Shown here: piece by piece, positions 1 through 5,410 of the stretch
Layout of the letters: each line of letters begins with the position of its first letter
How positions within the stretch are numbered: the stretch's first letter is position 1
Source of the DNA: Dehalococcoidia bacterium
GTDB taxonomy: Bacteria; Chloroflexota; Dehalococcoidia; UBA2979
DNA: 5,410 nucleotides
Direction: 5' to 3'
NCBI GenBank assembly: GCA_009692725.1
Contig: SHYP01000026.1
Location: 1-5,410, forward strand
Program-made: the position numbers and the translations under genes
The notes under the pieces: generated by a model
What the model was told of the DNA's origin: nothing
The model's input: the letters and a program-made list of their open reading frames with translations, nothing else
The model's database searches: none

Positions 1-136
1 AGTACGTCTGCTCGCTCACCCCGAGCTTCCGCACCACCTGTCCGATCGCCTGGCCCTGCGCCAACCCCACCTCGGCTTCACGCAGCTTGCCGATGATCTC
101 CTCGGCCGCAAACCGCTTCCGCTTGGCAACCACCAC
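1..136 (-). CDS. IS3-family transposase OrfA, N-terminal fragment (runs off left edge)
   Basis: OrfA is the DNA-binding subunit of IS3-type transposases. It is normally about 90-100 residues and is followed by OrfB through a programmed frameshift. Only 45 codons are present because the window ends inside the gene. The fragment starts MVVAKRKRF, continues with AAEEIIGKLREAEVGLAQG and ends at KLGVSEQTY, which is the HTH_Tnp_1 pattern (basic start, helix with EEII..LREAEV, then the recognition helix around LGVSEQTY). The start is a GTG at 136, with a second GTG at 133. A GGAGG at 151-147 on the minus strand, 10 bases upstream and followed by a G-rich run, supports this start. An ATG overlapping these bases is in another frame and is not used. 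No stop or frameshift is seen in the visible part, so nothing shows that it is inactive. The family call is strong; the subgroup within IS3 cannot be settled from this fragment. Confidence 0.85.
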   Translation of the reverse strand, partial: MVVAKRKRFAAEEIIGKLREAEVGLAQGQAIGQVVRKLGVSEQTY

Positions 137-184
137 ATGCCCCCTTCCTCCCGACCAGCACATCTCTCACTCTGCGACTGGATC

Positions 185-204
185 GGTTTGCGGGGGTCAG
201 GTCA
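185..204 (-). repeat. Probable terminal inverted repeat of the IS3-family element
   Basis: Read on the minus strand, the stretch begins TGACCTGACCCCCGCAAACC. It lies upstream of OrfA at a distance normal for IS3-family ends (about 70 bases before the start codon). The partner repeat is not in the window, so the call rests on position and on the TGA...CCCCC character alone. Confidence 0.4.
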
Positions 205-221
205 GGAGCAGGCGGCGCGGT

Positions 222-1802
222 CTACTCGCTGGCGCCGGGCGCCGGGCGTGCCTCGTCGCGAGGAGCCTCGGCGCGGATGGGATGGGTGCGCTCCCACTCG
301 CCGAACGCACGGTCCAGATTGCGCATCGCGTCGCCGTCGGGGTAGTGGCGGCCGTAGCGAGCGCTATCGAAGGCGCGGGCGATCGGCTCGAAGGGCGGGG
401 CATCGAAGCGCGCGCGCGCGTGCCGCGCGAACTCGACGGGGGTCTCACCGGGGCGGCGGAGCAGGCCACGGGTCCCGGTAGTGGTGACGACGCGCGCGAA
501 CAGCGCGTAGATGGCATGGCGGCGCAGCCAGGCCGTGGAGGTCGTGGACGCACCCCCGCGGCCTCCAAAGCGCCCTCCAAAGAGCCCGCCACGGGGCGCG
601 CTGGCCTCGACGGCGAGGCGGGCCTCCTCGTAGAGCTCCGGGGGCGCGCGGCGGCGGATGCGCGTGAAGAGCAGGCGGCCGATGCGGTACAGCAGCCAGA
701 CGGCCGCCAGCATCAGCACTGCGCGCACGCCGGTGAGGAGCCAGCCGGGCAGCACGCCGCCGCTCTGCTCCGCGGTCGGAGCGAGCGCCTGCAGATTGCG
801 GGCCATTTCGTCCAGCGGCAGCGTGCGGCCTTCGAGGATGCGTTCCAAGATCCACTGCAACACGAAGGCAAGCGGCAGGATGACGAGCATGAGCAGGCGG
901 CCGAGCAGGCCGAGCACGGCGCCGACGATCGGCTGGAACGCGCGCTGCACATCGAGCAAGGCGAGCATGCCGAACAGCACCGCGAGCCCAGCGACCGCCG
1001 CGAGCGTGACGCCGACCGAGAGCAGCCAGGGCGCGCTGCGGCCGACGGTGCCTTCGGCGGCGCTGGAGCGTGCCGCATGTGCGACCGCGAGCGCGAGCGC
1101 GCCGAGCACGAAGTAGCCGATCACCAGCCAGAGCACATGCACACCCGCGCTGACCTCCGTGACGAAGGAAACCATCAGCAGCAGCCCGAAACCGATCCCG
1201 AACGAACGCAGCACGCCCTCGTAGGAGAGCGCACCGCGGCCGGCGATCAAGAAGCGGAGCCAGAGTAACGTGAGGCCGCCGACCATCACGGCCAGCGGCT
1301 CGCGGGCGACGCGGCTTGGATCGGGGTTGTCGATGAACGAGGCGGCGGTGACCTGATCGGCGAATGGCCCGCCGCCGCCGCCGAGCAGGCCCACGAGCCC
1401 GCTCGACTCCCAGACGAGCAGGTCGCCCGTGAGCGCGATGTGCAGCAGGACGTGGAACGCGAGGAGCGAGGCGGAGACGCCGACGGCGGCCGCCAGCGGC
1501 AAGGGCAGCTGCAGCCGCGCGATGCCGCGCACCAGCAGCACGGCCCCGCCAGCGCCCAGCAGCACCACCACCAGCGATGGGCCCGCCGTCGCGTGCTGCG
1601 CAGCGTCGCGCACGATCGCCAGCGCATGCTCCACGCGAGCGGCCTCGCCCACACCGCCAACCGGGAGCCCGATCTCGGCCTTCAGCAGGCGGAAAGCGTC
1701 GCGCGTGACGCTGCTGGCCATCGCGCGCAGCGCGACGTACCAGCCGAAACCCTCCATCAGCACGAAGAGGGCAAAGGCGATGTGGCGCATGCGCAAGGTC
1801 AT
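222..1802 (-). CDS. Polytopic membrane protein with C-terminal DUF4129 domain
   Basis: This is a 526-residue membrane protein, last of the three genes in the MoxR operon. The open frame runs further upstream, but those 205 codons are a shadow of the DUF58 gene. The start chosen is the ATG at 1802, whose ATGA overlaps the DUF58 stop by 4 bases and suggests translational coupling. Hydrophobic segments lie near residues 7-28, 76-97, 100-125, 169-187, 198-215, 219-243, 257-283, 288-318 and 350-376. They are followed by a basic stretch (RIRRR, 381-385), a Gly/Arg/Phe-rich linker (404-418) and a C-terminal soluble domain (about 423-505). In that domain PGETPVEFARHAR (451-463) and ARAFDSARYGRHYP (475-488) match the DUF4129 pattern of an ETP motif followed by an RYG motif. 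DUF4129 is often the tail of TgpA-type transglutaminases. Here the protein has no cysteine and no recognisable transglutaminase core, so it is a DUF4129-only membrane partner. Its biochemical role is unknown; a complex with the MoxR and DUF58 proteins is inferred from gene order. Confidence 0.85.
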   Translation of the reverse strand: MTLRMRHIAFALFVLMEGFGWYVALRAMASSVTRDAFRLLKAEIGLPVGGVGEAARVEHALAIVRDAAQHATAGPSLVVVLLGAGGAVLLVRGIARLQLPLPLAAAVGVSASLLAFHVLLHIALTGDLLVWESSGLVGLLGGGGGPFADQVTAASFIDNPDPSRVAREPLAVMVGGLTLLWLRFLIAGRGALSYEGVLRSFGIGFGLLLMVSFVTEVSAGVHVLWLVIGYFVLGALALAVAHAARSSAAEGTVGRSAPWLLSVGVTLAAVAGLAVLFGMLALLDVQRAFQPIVGAVLGLLGRLLMLVILPLAFVLQWILERILEGRTLPLDEMARNLQALAPTAEQSGGVLPGWLLTGVRAVLMLAAVWLLYRIGRLLFTRIRRRAPPELYEEARLAVEASAPRGGLFGGRFGGRGGASTTSTAWLRRHAIYALFARVVTTTGTRGLLRRPGETPVEFARHARARFDAPPFEPIARAFDSARYGRHYPDGDAMRNLDRAFGEWERTHPIRAEAPRDEARPAPGASE

Positions 1803-3079
1803 GCGCGCAGCCCCCCCGTCATTGTGCCGCGCAGGGCGGCCGCGATCCCCGTAGCCGGGCGTACCCAGTCCGCCTCCAGCGCGCGCATCGTCGCTTCGAC
1901 CTCGGTCACGGGGATGCTTGCGGTCTCGCCGCCCCACTCCCAAGCGGACGTCTTCACGATGTGCACGGAGTGGCCCTGGCTGCTCAGGCGGCGCAGGGCA
2001 GCGGCGAGGTCGGGCGGCATCAGCGCCGCGACCACGACGATGGTTGCGCCGGCCGGGAGCGCCTGGCCCGGCCGCCCCAGCTCTTCGGAGAGCCGCGAGG
2101 TGGTATACGGCGCGATCATCGCCAGCGCCTCCAGCACGCGCACCAGCTGGTCGGGACGCCGCCCGCTGCCGATGCGGATCGGACGGTCGGCATCCGGGAA
2201 CGAGCCGTTGGCGACAAGTCCGATCGCCGAATGCGCCTCGAGCGCCTCGCGCGCGATGGATGCGGCAACGACCACGCTGCGTTCGAGCACGACCGGGTCG
2301 AAGCCCTGCCAGGAGAACTCCATCGTGCTGATGTTCAGCGCCACCACGACCGACTGCGCGCGGGACGGCTCGTACAGGCGCGACTGCAGGCGGCCCACGC
2401 GCGCGGTCGCGTTCCAATCGATGCGCTTCAGCGGGTCGCCCGGCACGTAGTCACGCACGCCGACGACGCGCACGGGGTCCTCGAAGATGCGCTGGCCGCC
2501 GCGCTGTTCGCCGAACGGCCGCGCGCTGCCGAGCCCGAGGTCGGGGAGCGCGTACGTGCGTGGATAGACGATCAGGTGCTCCTCCCGGCCTACGGTCTCC
2601 TCGCGCTCGAAGAGGCCGAAGAGGTCGCCGGAGCGCAGGCGCGTGGGCCCGACGCGGAAGAAGCCGCGTTCGACGGCGTGCAGTGTGAGCTGCCACTCCA
2701 GCGCCTCGCGGCCGCCGAGGGCGGCCCCGCGTGTGAGAAAGACGGCGCCCGACATGCCCGAGGGGTGCGTTTCCGCGCCTGTCGCCGGCATCCCCGCCGG
2801 CAGCTGCTCTCGCACCTCGACCCAGGGCACAGGCACACGCTTCTCGTTGGCGAGACGCAGGCGCACGGCAAGCGACTCACCGACGAAGGCGCGCGTCTCG
2901 GAGACCACGCGGGTGTAGCGGACACGGTCCAGCGAGAACATCGCACCCAGGCGCGCCAGCCCGCCCGCGCCGAAGATCAGCACGCCGAGCCCCACCAGCG
3001 CCACCGAGCCGGCGTTCAGGCCCAGCACGACGAAGAGCACGGACGATTGGACCCAGAGTTCCCCGAACAGCGAGCGCAC
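1799..3079 (-). CDS. DUF58 family protein (vWA-like), MoxR operon
   Basis: DUF58 proteins are encoded next to MoxR ATPases and carry a von Willebrand A-like C-terminal half; they are presumed partners or substrates of the ATPase at the membrane. This copy has 426 residues from the GTG at 3079. A hydrophobic hairpin (about 12-43) anchors the N-terminus. A beta-rich middle part (about 50-175) contains ESLAVRLRLANEKRVPVPW (68-86). The hallmark DUF58 segment RDYVPGDPLKRIDWNATAR lies at 209-227, followed by GRLQSRLYEP. The vWA-like part starts near VVVALNIS (244-251), where the usual first metal-site Asp is Asn. A longer version from a TTG at 3106 adds nine basic-rich residues and cannot be excluded. 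The GTG is preferred because GAGGGGG lies 6 bases before it, while the TTG has only a weak site. The gene lies 85 bases after moxR and overlaps the DUF4129 gene by 4 bases. The family call is firm; the cellular role is not known. Confidence 0.9.
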   Translation of the reverse strand: MRSLFGELWVQSSVLFVVLGLNAGSVALVGLGVLIFGAGGLARLGAMFSLDRVRYTRVVSETRAFVGESLAVRLRLANEKRVPVPWVEVREQLPAGMPATGAETHPSGMSGAVFLTRGAALGGREALEWQLTLHAVERGFFRVGPTRLRSGDLFGLFEREETVGREEHLIVYPRTYALPDLGLGSARPFGEQRGGQRIFEDPVRVVGVRDYVPGDPLKRIDWNATARVGRLQSRLYEPSRAQSVVVALNISTMEFSWQGFDPVVLERSVVVAASIAREALEAHSAIGLVANGSFPDADRPIRIGSGRRPDQLVRVLEALAMIAPYTTSRLSEELGRPGQALPAGATIVVVAALMPPDLAAALRRLSSQGHSVHIVKTSAWEWGGETASIPVTEVEATMRALEADWVRPATGIAAALRGTMTGGLRA

Positions 3080-3085
3080 GCGACG

Positions 3086-3092
3086 CCCCCTC
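3086..3092 (-). promoter_or_regulatory. Candidate ribosome binding site favouring the GTG start of the DUF58 gene
   Basis: The minus strand reads GAGGGGG, then 6 bases, then GTG at 3079. The site falls inside the longer alternative frame that opens at TTG 3106. An in-frame TAA at about 3149 limits any further extension, and no ATG or GTG lies between it and the TTG. Confidence 0.4.
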
Positions 3093-3164
3093 GCTCCCCG
3101 CGCCAACGGGCTCGTACGCCCCGCGCCGCCGGCCCACGTGCCGTGCGCTTACGCCCAAATGCGG

Positions 3165-4151
3165 CTAGGCAGCGTCCACCACCGGCACCGGCACCTCGCG
3201 CAGGATCTCGTCCAGCACGTCGGCGGCGCTGCGGCCGCGCAGCCGCGACTGCGAGGTGAGCAGCAGGCGGTGCACCAGCACCGGCTGCGCCAGCCGCTTC
3301 ACGTCGTCAGGGCTGACGTAGTCGCGGCCGCTGATCGCGGCCAGCGCACGTGCGGCGCGGAAAAGCGCGAGCGAGGCGCGCGGGCTGGCGCCAAGGTCGA
3401 ACGCGGCGTGCTCGCGGGTGGCGCGGCAGAGCCGCACGATGTACTGCGCTACGACATCTTCCACGTGCACCTGCGGCAGCGAGGCGGAGAGCGCCACCAA
3501 CTCTTCGGCGGGCACGACCGCCGCGAGGGTGTCCAGCGGGGAGCCAGCCTCGAAGCGGCGCAGGATCTCCACTTCGCCATGCTCGTCCGGGTAGCCGATG
3601 GCGAGGCGCAGCAGGAAGCGGTCGAGCTGCGCCTCGGGCAGCGGGAACGTGCCTTCGAGCTCGATCGGGTTCTGCGTGGCGAGCACCAGGAACGGCGCCG
3701 GCAGCACGCGCGTCTCGCCATCGATAGTGACCGTGCGCTCTTCCATCGCCTCCAACAGCGCCGACTGGGTGCGCGGGGTGGCGCGGTTCACCTCGTCGGC
3801 GAGCACGATGTTGGCCATGAGCGGGCCGGGGCGGAACTCGAAGTCACCCGTGCGCTGGGAGTAGTAGTGGATGCCCGTGATGTCCGAGGGCATGAGGTCG
3901 GGCGTGAACTGGATGCGGTGGAAGGAGGCGCCGATGGAGCGGGCGAAGGCACGCGCGAGCGTGGTCTTGCCGGTGCCGGGGACGTCCTCCAGCAGCACGT
4001 GGCCGCCGGCCAGCAGCGCGGCGAGCATGAGGTCGATCGGCTCCGCCGCGCCGACGATGACCGAGGTCACGTTCGCGCGGATGCGTGCGGCGGCAGCAGC
4101 GATGGCCGCCACCGCCTCGGCGCGCGGGCGCGCCTGCACCTCGTTAGCCAT
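3165..4151 (-). CDS. MoxR family AAA+ ATPase
   Basis: MoxR ATPases are AAA+ proteins thought to act as chaperones that mature or assemble protein complexes, usually with vWA-type partners encoded beside them. The 328-residue product has the normal length and all the core elements. Walker A is EDVPGTGKTT (55-64) and Walker B is IVLADEVNR (115-123). Sensor 1 is ATQNP (158-162). LPEAQLDRFLLR (171-182) carries the arginine-finger region, and the sensor 2 region is GASPRAS (254-260). IHYYSQRTGDFEFRPGPL (94-111) is the insertion typical of the MoxR clade. The helical lid domain (about 230-320) ends in the RLLL...RGRSAADVLDEIL pattern of family members. The ATG at 4151 is preceded by a modest GGGGTGG site. 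This is the first gene of the minus-strand operon, and the DUF58 and DUF4129 genes follow in the same direction. Nothing is missing or altered at the catalytic positions, so it should be an active ATPase. The substrate is unknown. Confidence 0.95.
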   Translation of the reverse strand: MANEVQARPRAEAVAAIAAAAARIRANVTSVIVGAAEPIDLMLAALLAGGHVLLEDVPGTGKTTLARAFARSIGASFHRIQFTPDLMPSDITGIHYYSQRTGDFEFRPGPLMANIVLADEVNRATPRTQSALLEAMEERTVTIDGETRVLPAPFLVLATQNPIELEGTFPLPEAQLDRFLLRLAIGYPDEHGEVEILRRFEAGSPLDTLAAVVPAEELVALSASLPQVHVEDVVAQYIVRLCRATREHAAFDLGASPRASLALFRAARALAAISGRDYVSPDDVKRLAQPVLVHRLLLTSQSRLRGRSAADVLDEILREVPVPVVDAA

Positions 4152-4279
4152 GCGCCACCCCTGTCCAGCCCGGATCCCCTGAGTGCGGAAGGATAACAGA
4201 ACGCGGCCGGGGGCCGGGCGAGGCGAGCCCAGCCGGCTCTTGCGGCTTCGCGCCTACGCCCGTTGCGTTACGATTCGCC

Positions 4280-4318
4280 GCGGCGGCGCCACAGTCGTAC
4301 TGAGCTCACCGCCGCCGC
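4280..4318 (+). repeat. GC-rich inverted repeat (possible leader hairpin) before cinA
   Basis: GCGGCGGCG at 4280-4288 is the exact reverse complement of CGCCGCCGC at 4310-4318, giving a 9-base-pair all-GC stem with a 21-base loop. It ends 3 bases before the cinA Shine-Dalgarno sequence. If it is transcribed it could fold in the cinA leader, and as DNA it could serve as a dyad operator. In DNA this rich in GCC/GGC triplets such a match can also arise by chance. Confidence 0.35.
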
Positions 4319-4321
4319 ACT

Positions 4322-4326
4322 AGGAG
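4322..4326 (+). promoter_or_regulatory. Ribosome binding site of cinA
   Basis: AGGAG sits 9 bases before the ATG at 4336. It fixes the cinA start, which also agrees with the conserved family N-terminus MRAEILSIGTE. Confidence 0.75.
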
Positions 4327-4335
4327 CTAGTCAAC

Positions 4336-5410
4336 ATGCGCGCTGAGATCCTGTCCATCGGCACCGAGATCATGCTCGGCGAGATCGTGGACACCAACGC
4401 GGCGTGGATCGCCGCGCGGCTGCCGCAGTTCGGCATCGACCTGCTGTACGTGTCGCAGGTGGGGGACAACCCCGGGCGCATGCGCGAGGTGATCGCGCGC
4501 GCGTGGGGACGCGCCGAACTCGTAATCGCGACGGGGGGCCTCGGGCCGACCGAGGACGACATCACGCGCGAACTGGTGGCGGAGGTGCTGGGCGAGGCGC
4601 TGGCGGTGGACCCGGAGCAGGAGCGCGCGGTGCGCGCGTGGTTCGCGGGCCGCAACCGCGCGTTCGAGGGGCGCAACCTGAAGCAGGCGATGCTGATCCC
4701 CTCGGCGCGCGCGCTGGCGAACCCGCGCGGCACGGCGCCGGGGTGGTGGGTGGAGCGCGACGGCCGGGTGCTGGTGCTGATGCCGGGCGTGCCGCCGGAG
4801 ATGTTCCACATGTGGGAGACGCACGTGGCGCCGGAGCTGGAGCGGCACGCTGACTCGGTGCTGGTCACGCGCACGCTGAAGACGGTGGGAATGGGCGAGG
4901 GCTCGGTGGACGCGCGGCTCTCGCCGTTGCTCGGTGGCACGAACCCATCCATCGGCATCTACGCGCGCCCGGACGGGGTGCACGCGCGCATCGCGGCCAA
5001 GGCACGCACGCGCGAGGAGGCGCGCGCCCTGATCGCGCCGGTGGAGGCCGAGGCGCGCCGCCTGCTCGGCCCGATCGTGTGGGGCGTGGACGACGAGACG
5101 TTGGCGGGCGCGATCGGCCGCCTGCTGCGCGAGCGGGGGCTGACGCTGGCGGTGATGGAGTCGGCCACGGGCGGCGCCATCGCCGACGCGATCACGAGCG
5201 TCGATGGGTCATCGGACTACTTCCGCGGCAGCCTCGTCACGTACGCGGCGGCGGCGAAGGTGGCGTTCGGCGTGCCCGCGGCGACGATCGCGGCGCACGG
5301 CGTGATCGCGCGCGAGACAGCCGAGGCGATGGCGCACGCCGCACGCGAGCGGCTCGGCGCGGACCTCGGCGTGGGGCTCACCGGCATCGCCAGCGGCGAG
5401 GCGGTGGAGG
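4336..5410 (+). CDS. cinA: CinA family protein: MoCF-like domain plus NMN deamidase domain (partial, runs off right edge)
   Basis: CinA proteins join an N-terminal MoCF-like domain (ADP-ribose pyrophosphatase in characterised members) to a C-terminal PncC-type domain that deamidates nicotinamide mononucleotide in the pyridine nucleotide cycle. This frame gives 358 residues with no stop, whereas the family is usually about 410-430, so some 55-70 residues are missing at the window end. The N-terminal domain shows MRAEILSIGTEIMLGEIVDTN (1-21, family start), TGGLGPTEDDITRE (66-79) and MPGVPPEM (149-156). The C-terminal domain starts near 253 with ESATGG (275-280), DGSSDYFRGSLVTY (290-303) and GVGLTGIA (345-352). 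In most homologues these read ESCTGG, GSS.YF.GG.V.Y and TGIAGP, so a Cys-to-Ala change and loss of the GP after TGIA stand out. Ser276, Tyr303 and Lys308 are kept. The start is fixed by AGGAG 9 bases upstream. The link of the family to competence is historical and gives no evidence of transformation here. The family call is secure; deamidase activity of this copy is less certain. Confidence 0.92.
   Translation, partial: MRAEILSIGTEIMLGEIVDTNAAWIAARLPQFGIDLLYVSQVGDNPGRMREVIARAWGRAELVIATGGLGPTEDDITRELVAEVLGEALAVDPEQERAVRAWFAGRNRAFEGRNLKQAMLIPSARALANPRGTAPGWWVERDGRVLVLMPGVPPEMFHMWETHVAPELERHADSVLVTRTLKTVGMGEGSVDARLSPLLGGTNPSIGIYARPDGVHARIAAKARTREEARALIAPVEAEARRLLGPIVWGVDDETLAGAIGRLLRERGLTLAVMESATGGAIADAITSVDGSSDYFRGSLVTYAAAAKVAFGVPAATIAAHGVIARETAEAMAHAARERLGADLGVGLTGIASGEAVE

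Larger units (their letters stand above)
1..204 (-). mobile_element. IS3-family insertion sequence, one end only (partial)
   Basis: The reading frame on the minus strand encodes the N-terminus of an IS3-type OrfA, and about 68 bases beyond its start the sequence shows what looks like an element terminus. Read on the minus strand from base 204 it begins TGACCTGACCCCCG, which has the TGA start and the C-rich run common at IS3-family ends. The first five bases (TGACC) are repeated in tandem, so the true tip could be 204 or 199. The other end, OrfB (DDE transposase) and any target duplication lie outside the window, so the boundary cannot be proved here. The element sits 17 to 22 bases past the stop codon of the DUF4129 gene and points away from it, its transposase genes reading in the same direction as the operon. 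Confidence 0.6.
4152..4335 (+). promoter_or_regulatory. Divergent intergenic region between moxR and cinA
   Basis: These 184 bases separate two genes that point away from each other, so promoters for both the minus-strand operon and cinA are expected here. On the minus strand TGTTATCCT (bases 4198-4190) resembles an extended -10 element (TG-n-TATCCT), about 40 bases before the moxR start. No matching -35 is visible 17 bases upstream of it. No convincing -35/-10 pair is seen for cinA. The region also holds a short palindrome, CGCCGCGGCG, at 4276-4285, and the inverted repeat listed separately. The promoter placement is inference from gene direction. Confidence 0.45.

Noticed and set aside
87..1268. 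Long plus-strand open frame opposite the DUF4129 gene, rich in Arg, Glu, Gln and His
   Set aside because: It lies antisense to a well-supported membrane protein gene. Its polar, repetitive composition is what the complement of hydrophobic GC-rich codons gives. It also crosses the insertion sequence boundary and has no family motif.
1371..1383. GCC triplet run resembling a short tandem repeat
   Set aside because: It simply encodes a run of five glycines in an extracytoplasmic or linker part of the DUF4129 protein; it is too short to treat as a separate repeat element.
1803..2417. Possible 205-residue N-terminal extension of the DUF4129 protein
   Set aside because: The extra part overlaps the DUF58 coding region in another frame and looks like a frame-shifted Arg/Ala/Gly-rich read of it. 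The ATGA overlap gives a natural start at 1802.
1440..2450. Long plus-strand open frame across the DUF4129 and DUF58 genes
   Set aside because: It is antisense to two genes with clear domain motifs and has no recognisable domain. It is explained by the scarcity of stop codons at high GC.
3107..3164. Possible small gene or regulatory site between moxR and DUF58
   Set aside because: The gap is only 58-85 bases. It shows no start with a ribosome binding site and no strong hairpin; the CACGTG in it is a common palindrome in GC-rich DNA.
1961..3259. Long plus-strand open frame opposite DUF58 and the end of moxR
   Set aside because: It is an antisense shadow with low-complexity Arg/Ala/His-rich product and spans two real genes and their gap.
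3138..4196. Plus-strand open frame opposite moxR
   Set aside because: It covers nearly all of moxR in antisense and shows no motif, whereas the minus strand encodes a complete MoxR ATPase.
4263..4302. TTGCGT / TTACGA and GTACTG as a sigma-70 promoter for cinA
   Set aside because: No pairing of these hexamers gives a spacer near 17 bases with an acceptable -10, so the match is not better than chance.
4327..4983. Minus-strand open frames opposite cinA
   Set aside because: The plus strand here carries conserved CinA motifs and a good ribosome binding site. The minus frames are Arg/His/Ser-rich shadows.

Overview
The window is very GC-rich DNA, roughly 70% by eye. It uses GTG and possibly TTG starts, genes are tightly packed, and long open frames lie opposite the real genes, as is usual at this base composition. 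The CinA and DUF58 sequences remind me of Chloroflexota of the Thermomicrobia/Sphaerobacter type. That is an impression from sequence style and not a proven placement; another high-GC bacterium is possible.

Layout from left to right: (1) bases 1 to about 204 hold the end of an IS3-family insertion sequence on the minus strand. It contains the first 45 codons of its OrfA (helix-turn-helix) protein and a probable terminal inverted repeat near 204; the rest of the element lies beyond the left edge. (2) Bases 222-4151, minus strand, hold a compact three-gene operon read right to left: a MoxR-family AAA+ ATPase (4151-3165), a DUF58 protein (about 3079-1799) and a polytopic membrane protein with a C-terminal DUF4129 domain (1802-222). 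The last two overlap by 4 bases (ATGA). (3) Bases 4152-4335 form a divergent intergenic region with a GC-rich inverted repeat. (4) Bases 4336 to the right edge, plus strand, encode a CinA-family protein cut off by the window end.

The operon matches the widespread MoxR-DUF58-DUF4129/transglutaminase-like gene set. In such sets the ATPase is thought to remodel or assemble a membrane-associated complex with the DUF58 and membrane proteins. The target here is unknown. No transglutaminase domain is seen in the window: the membrane protein has no cysteine at all, and an insertion sequence sits directly after the last gene, where a further operon member might have been. CinA (a MoCF/ADP-ribose pyrophosphatase-like domain plus a PncC-type NMN deamidase domain) belongs to pyridine-nucleotide repair and salvage. 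It has no obvious functional link to the MoxR operon beyond sharing the divergent promoter region.

I see no RNA genes, CRISPR array or clear novel system. The most notable points are the transglutaminase-free operon bordered by the insertion sequence and the altered signature motifs in the CinA deamidase domain.
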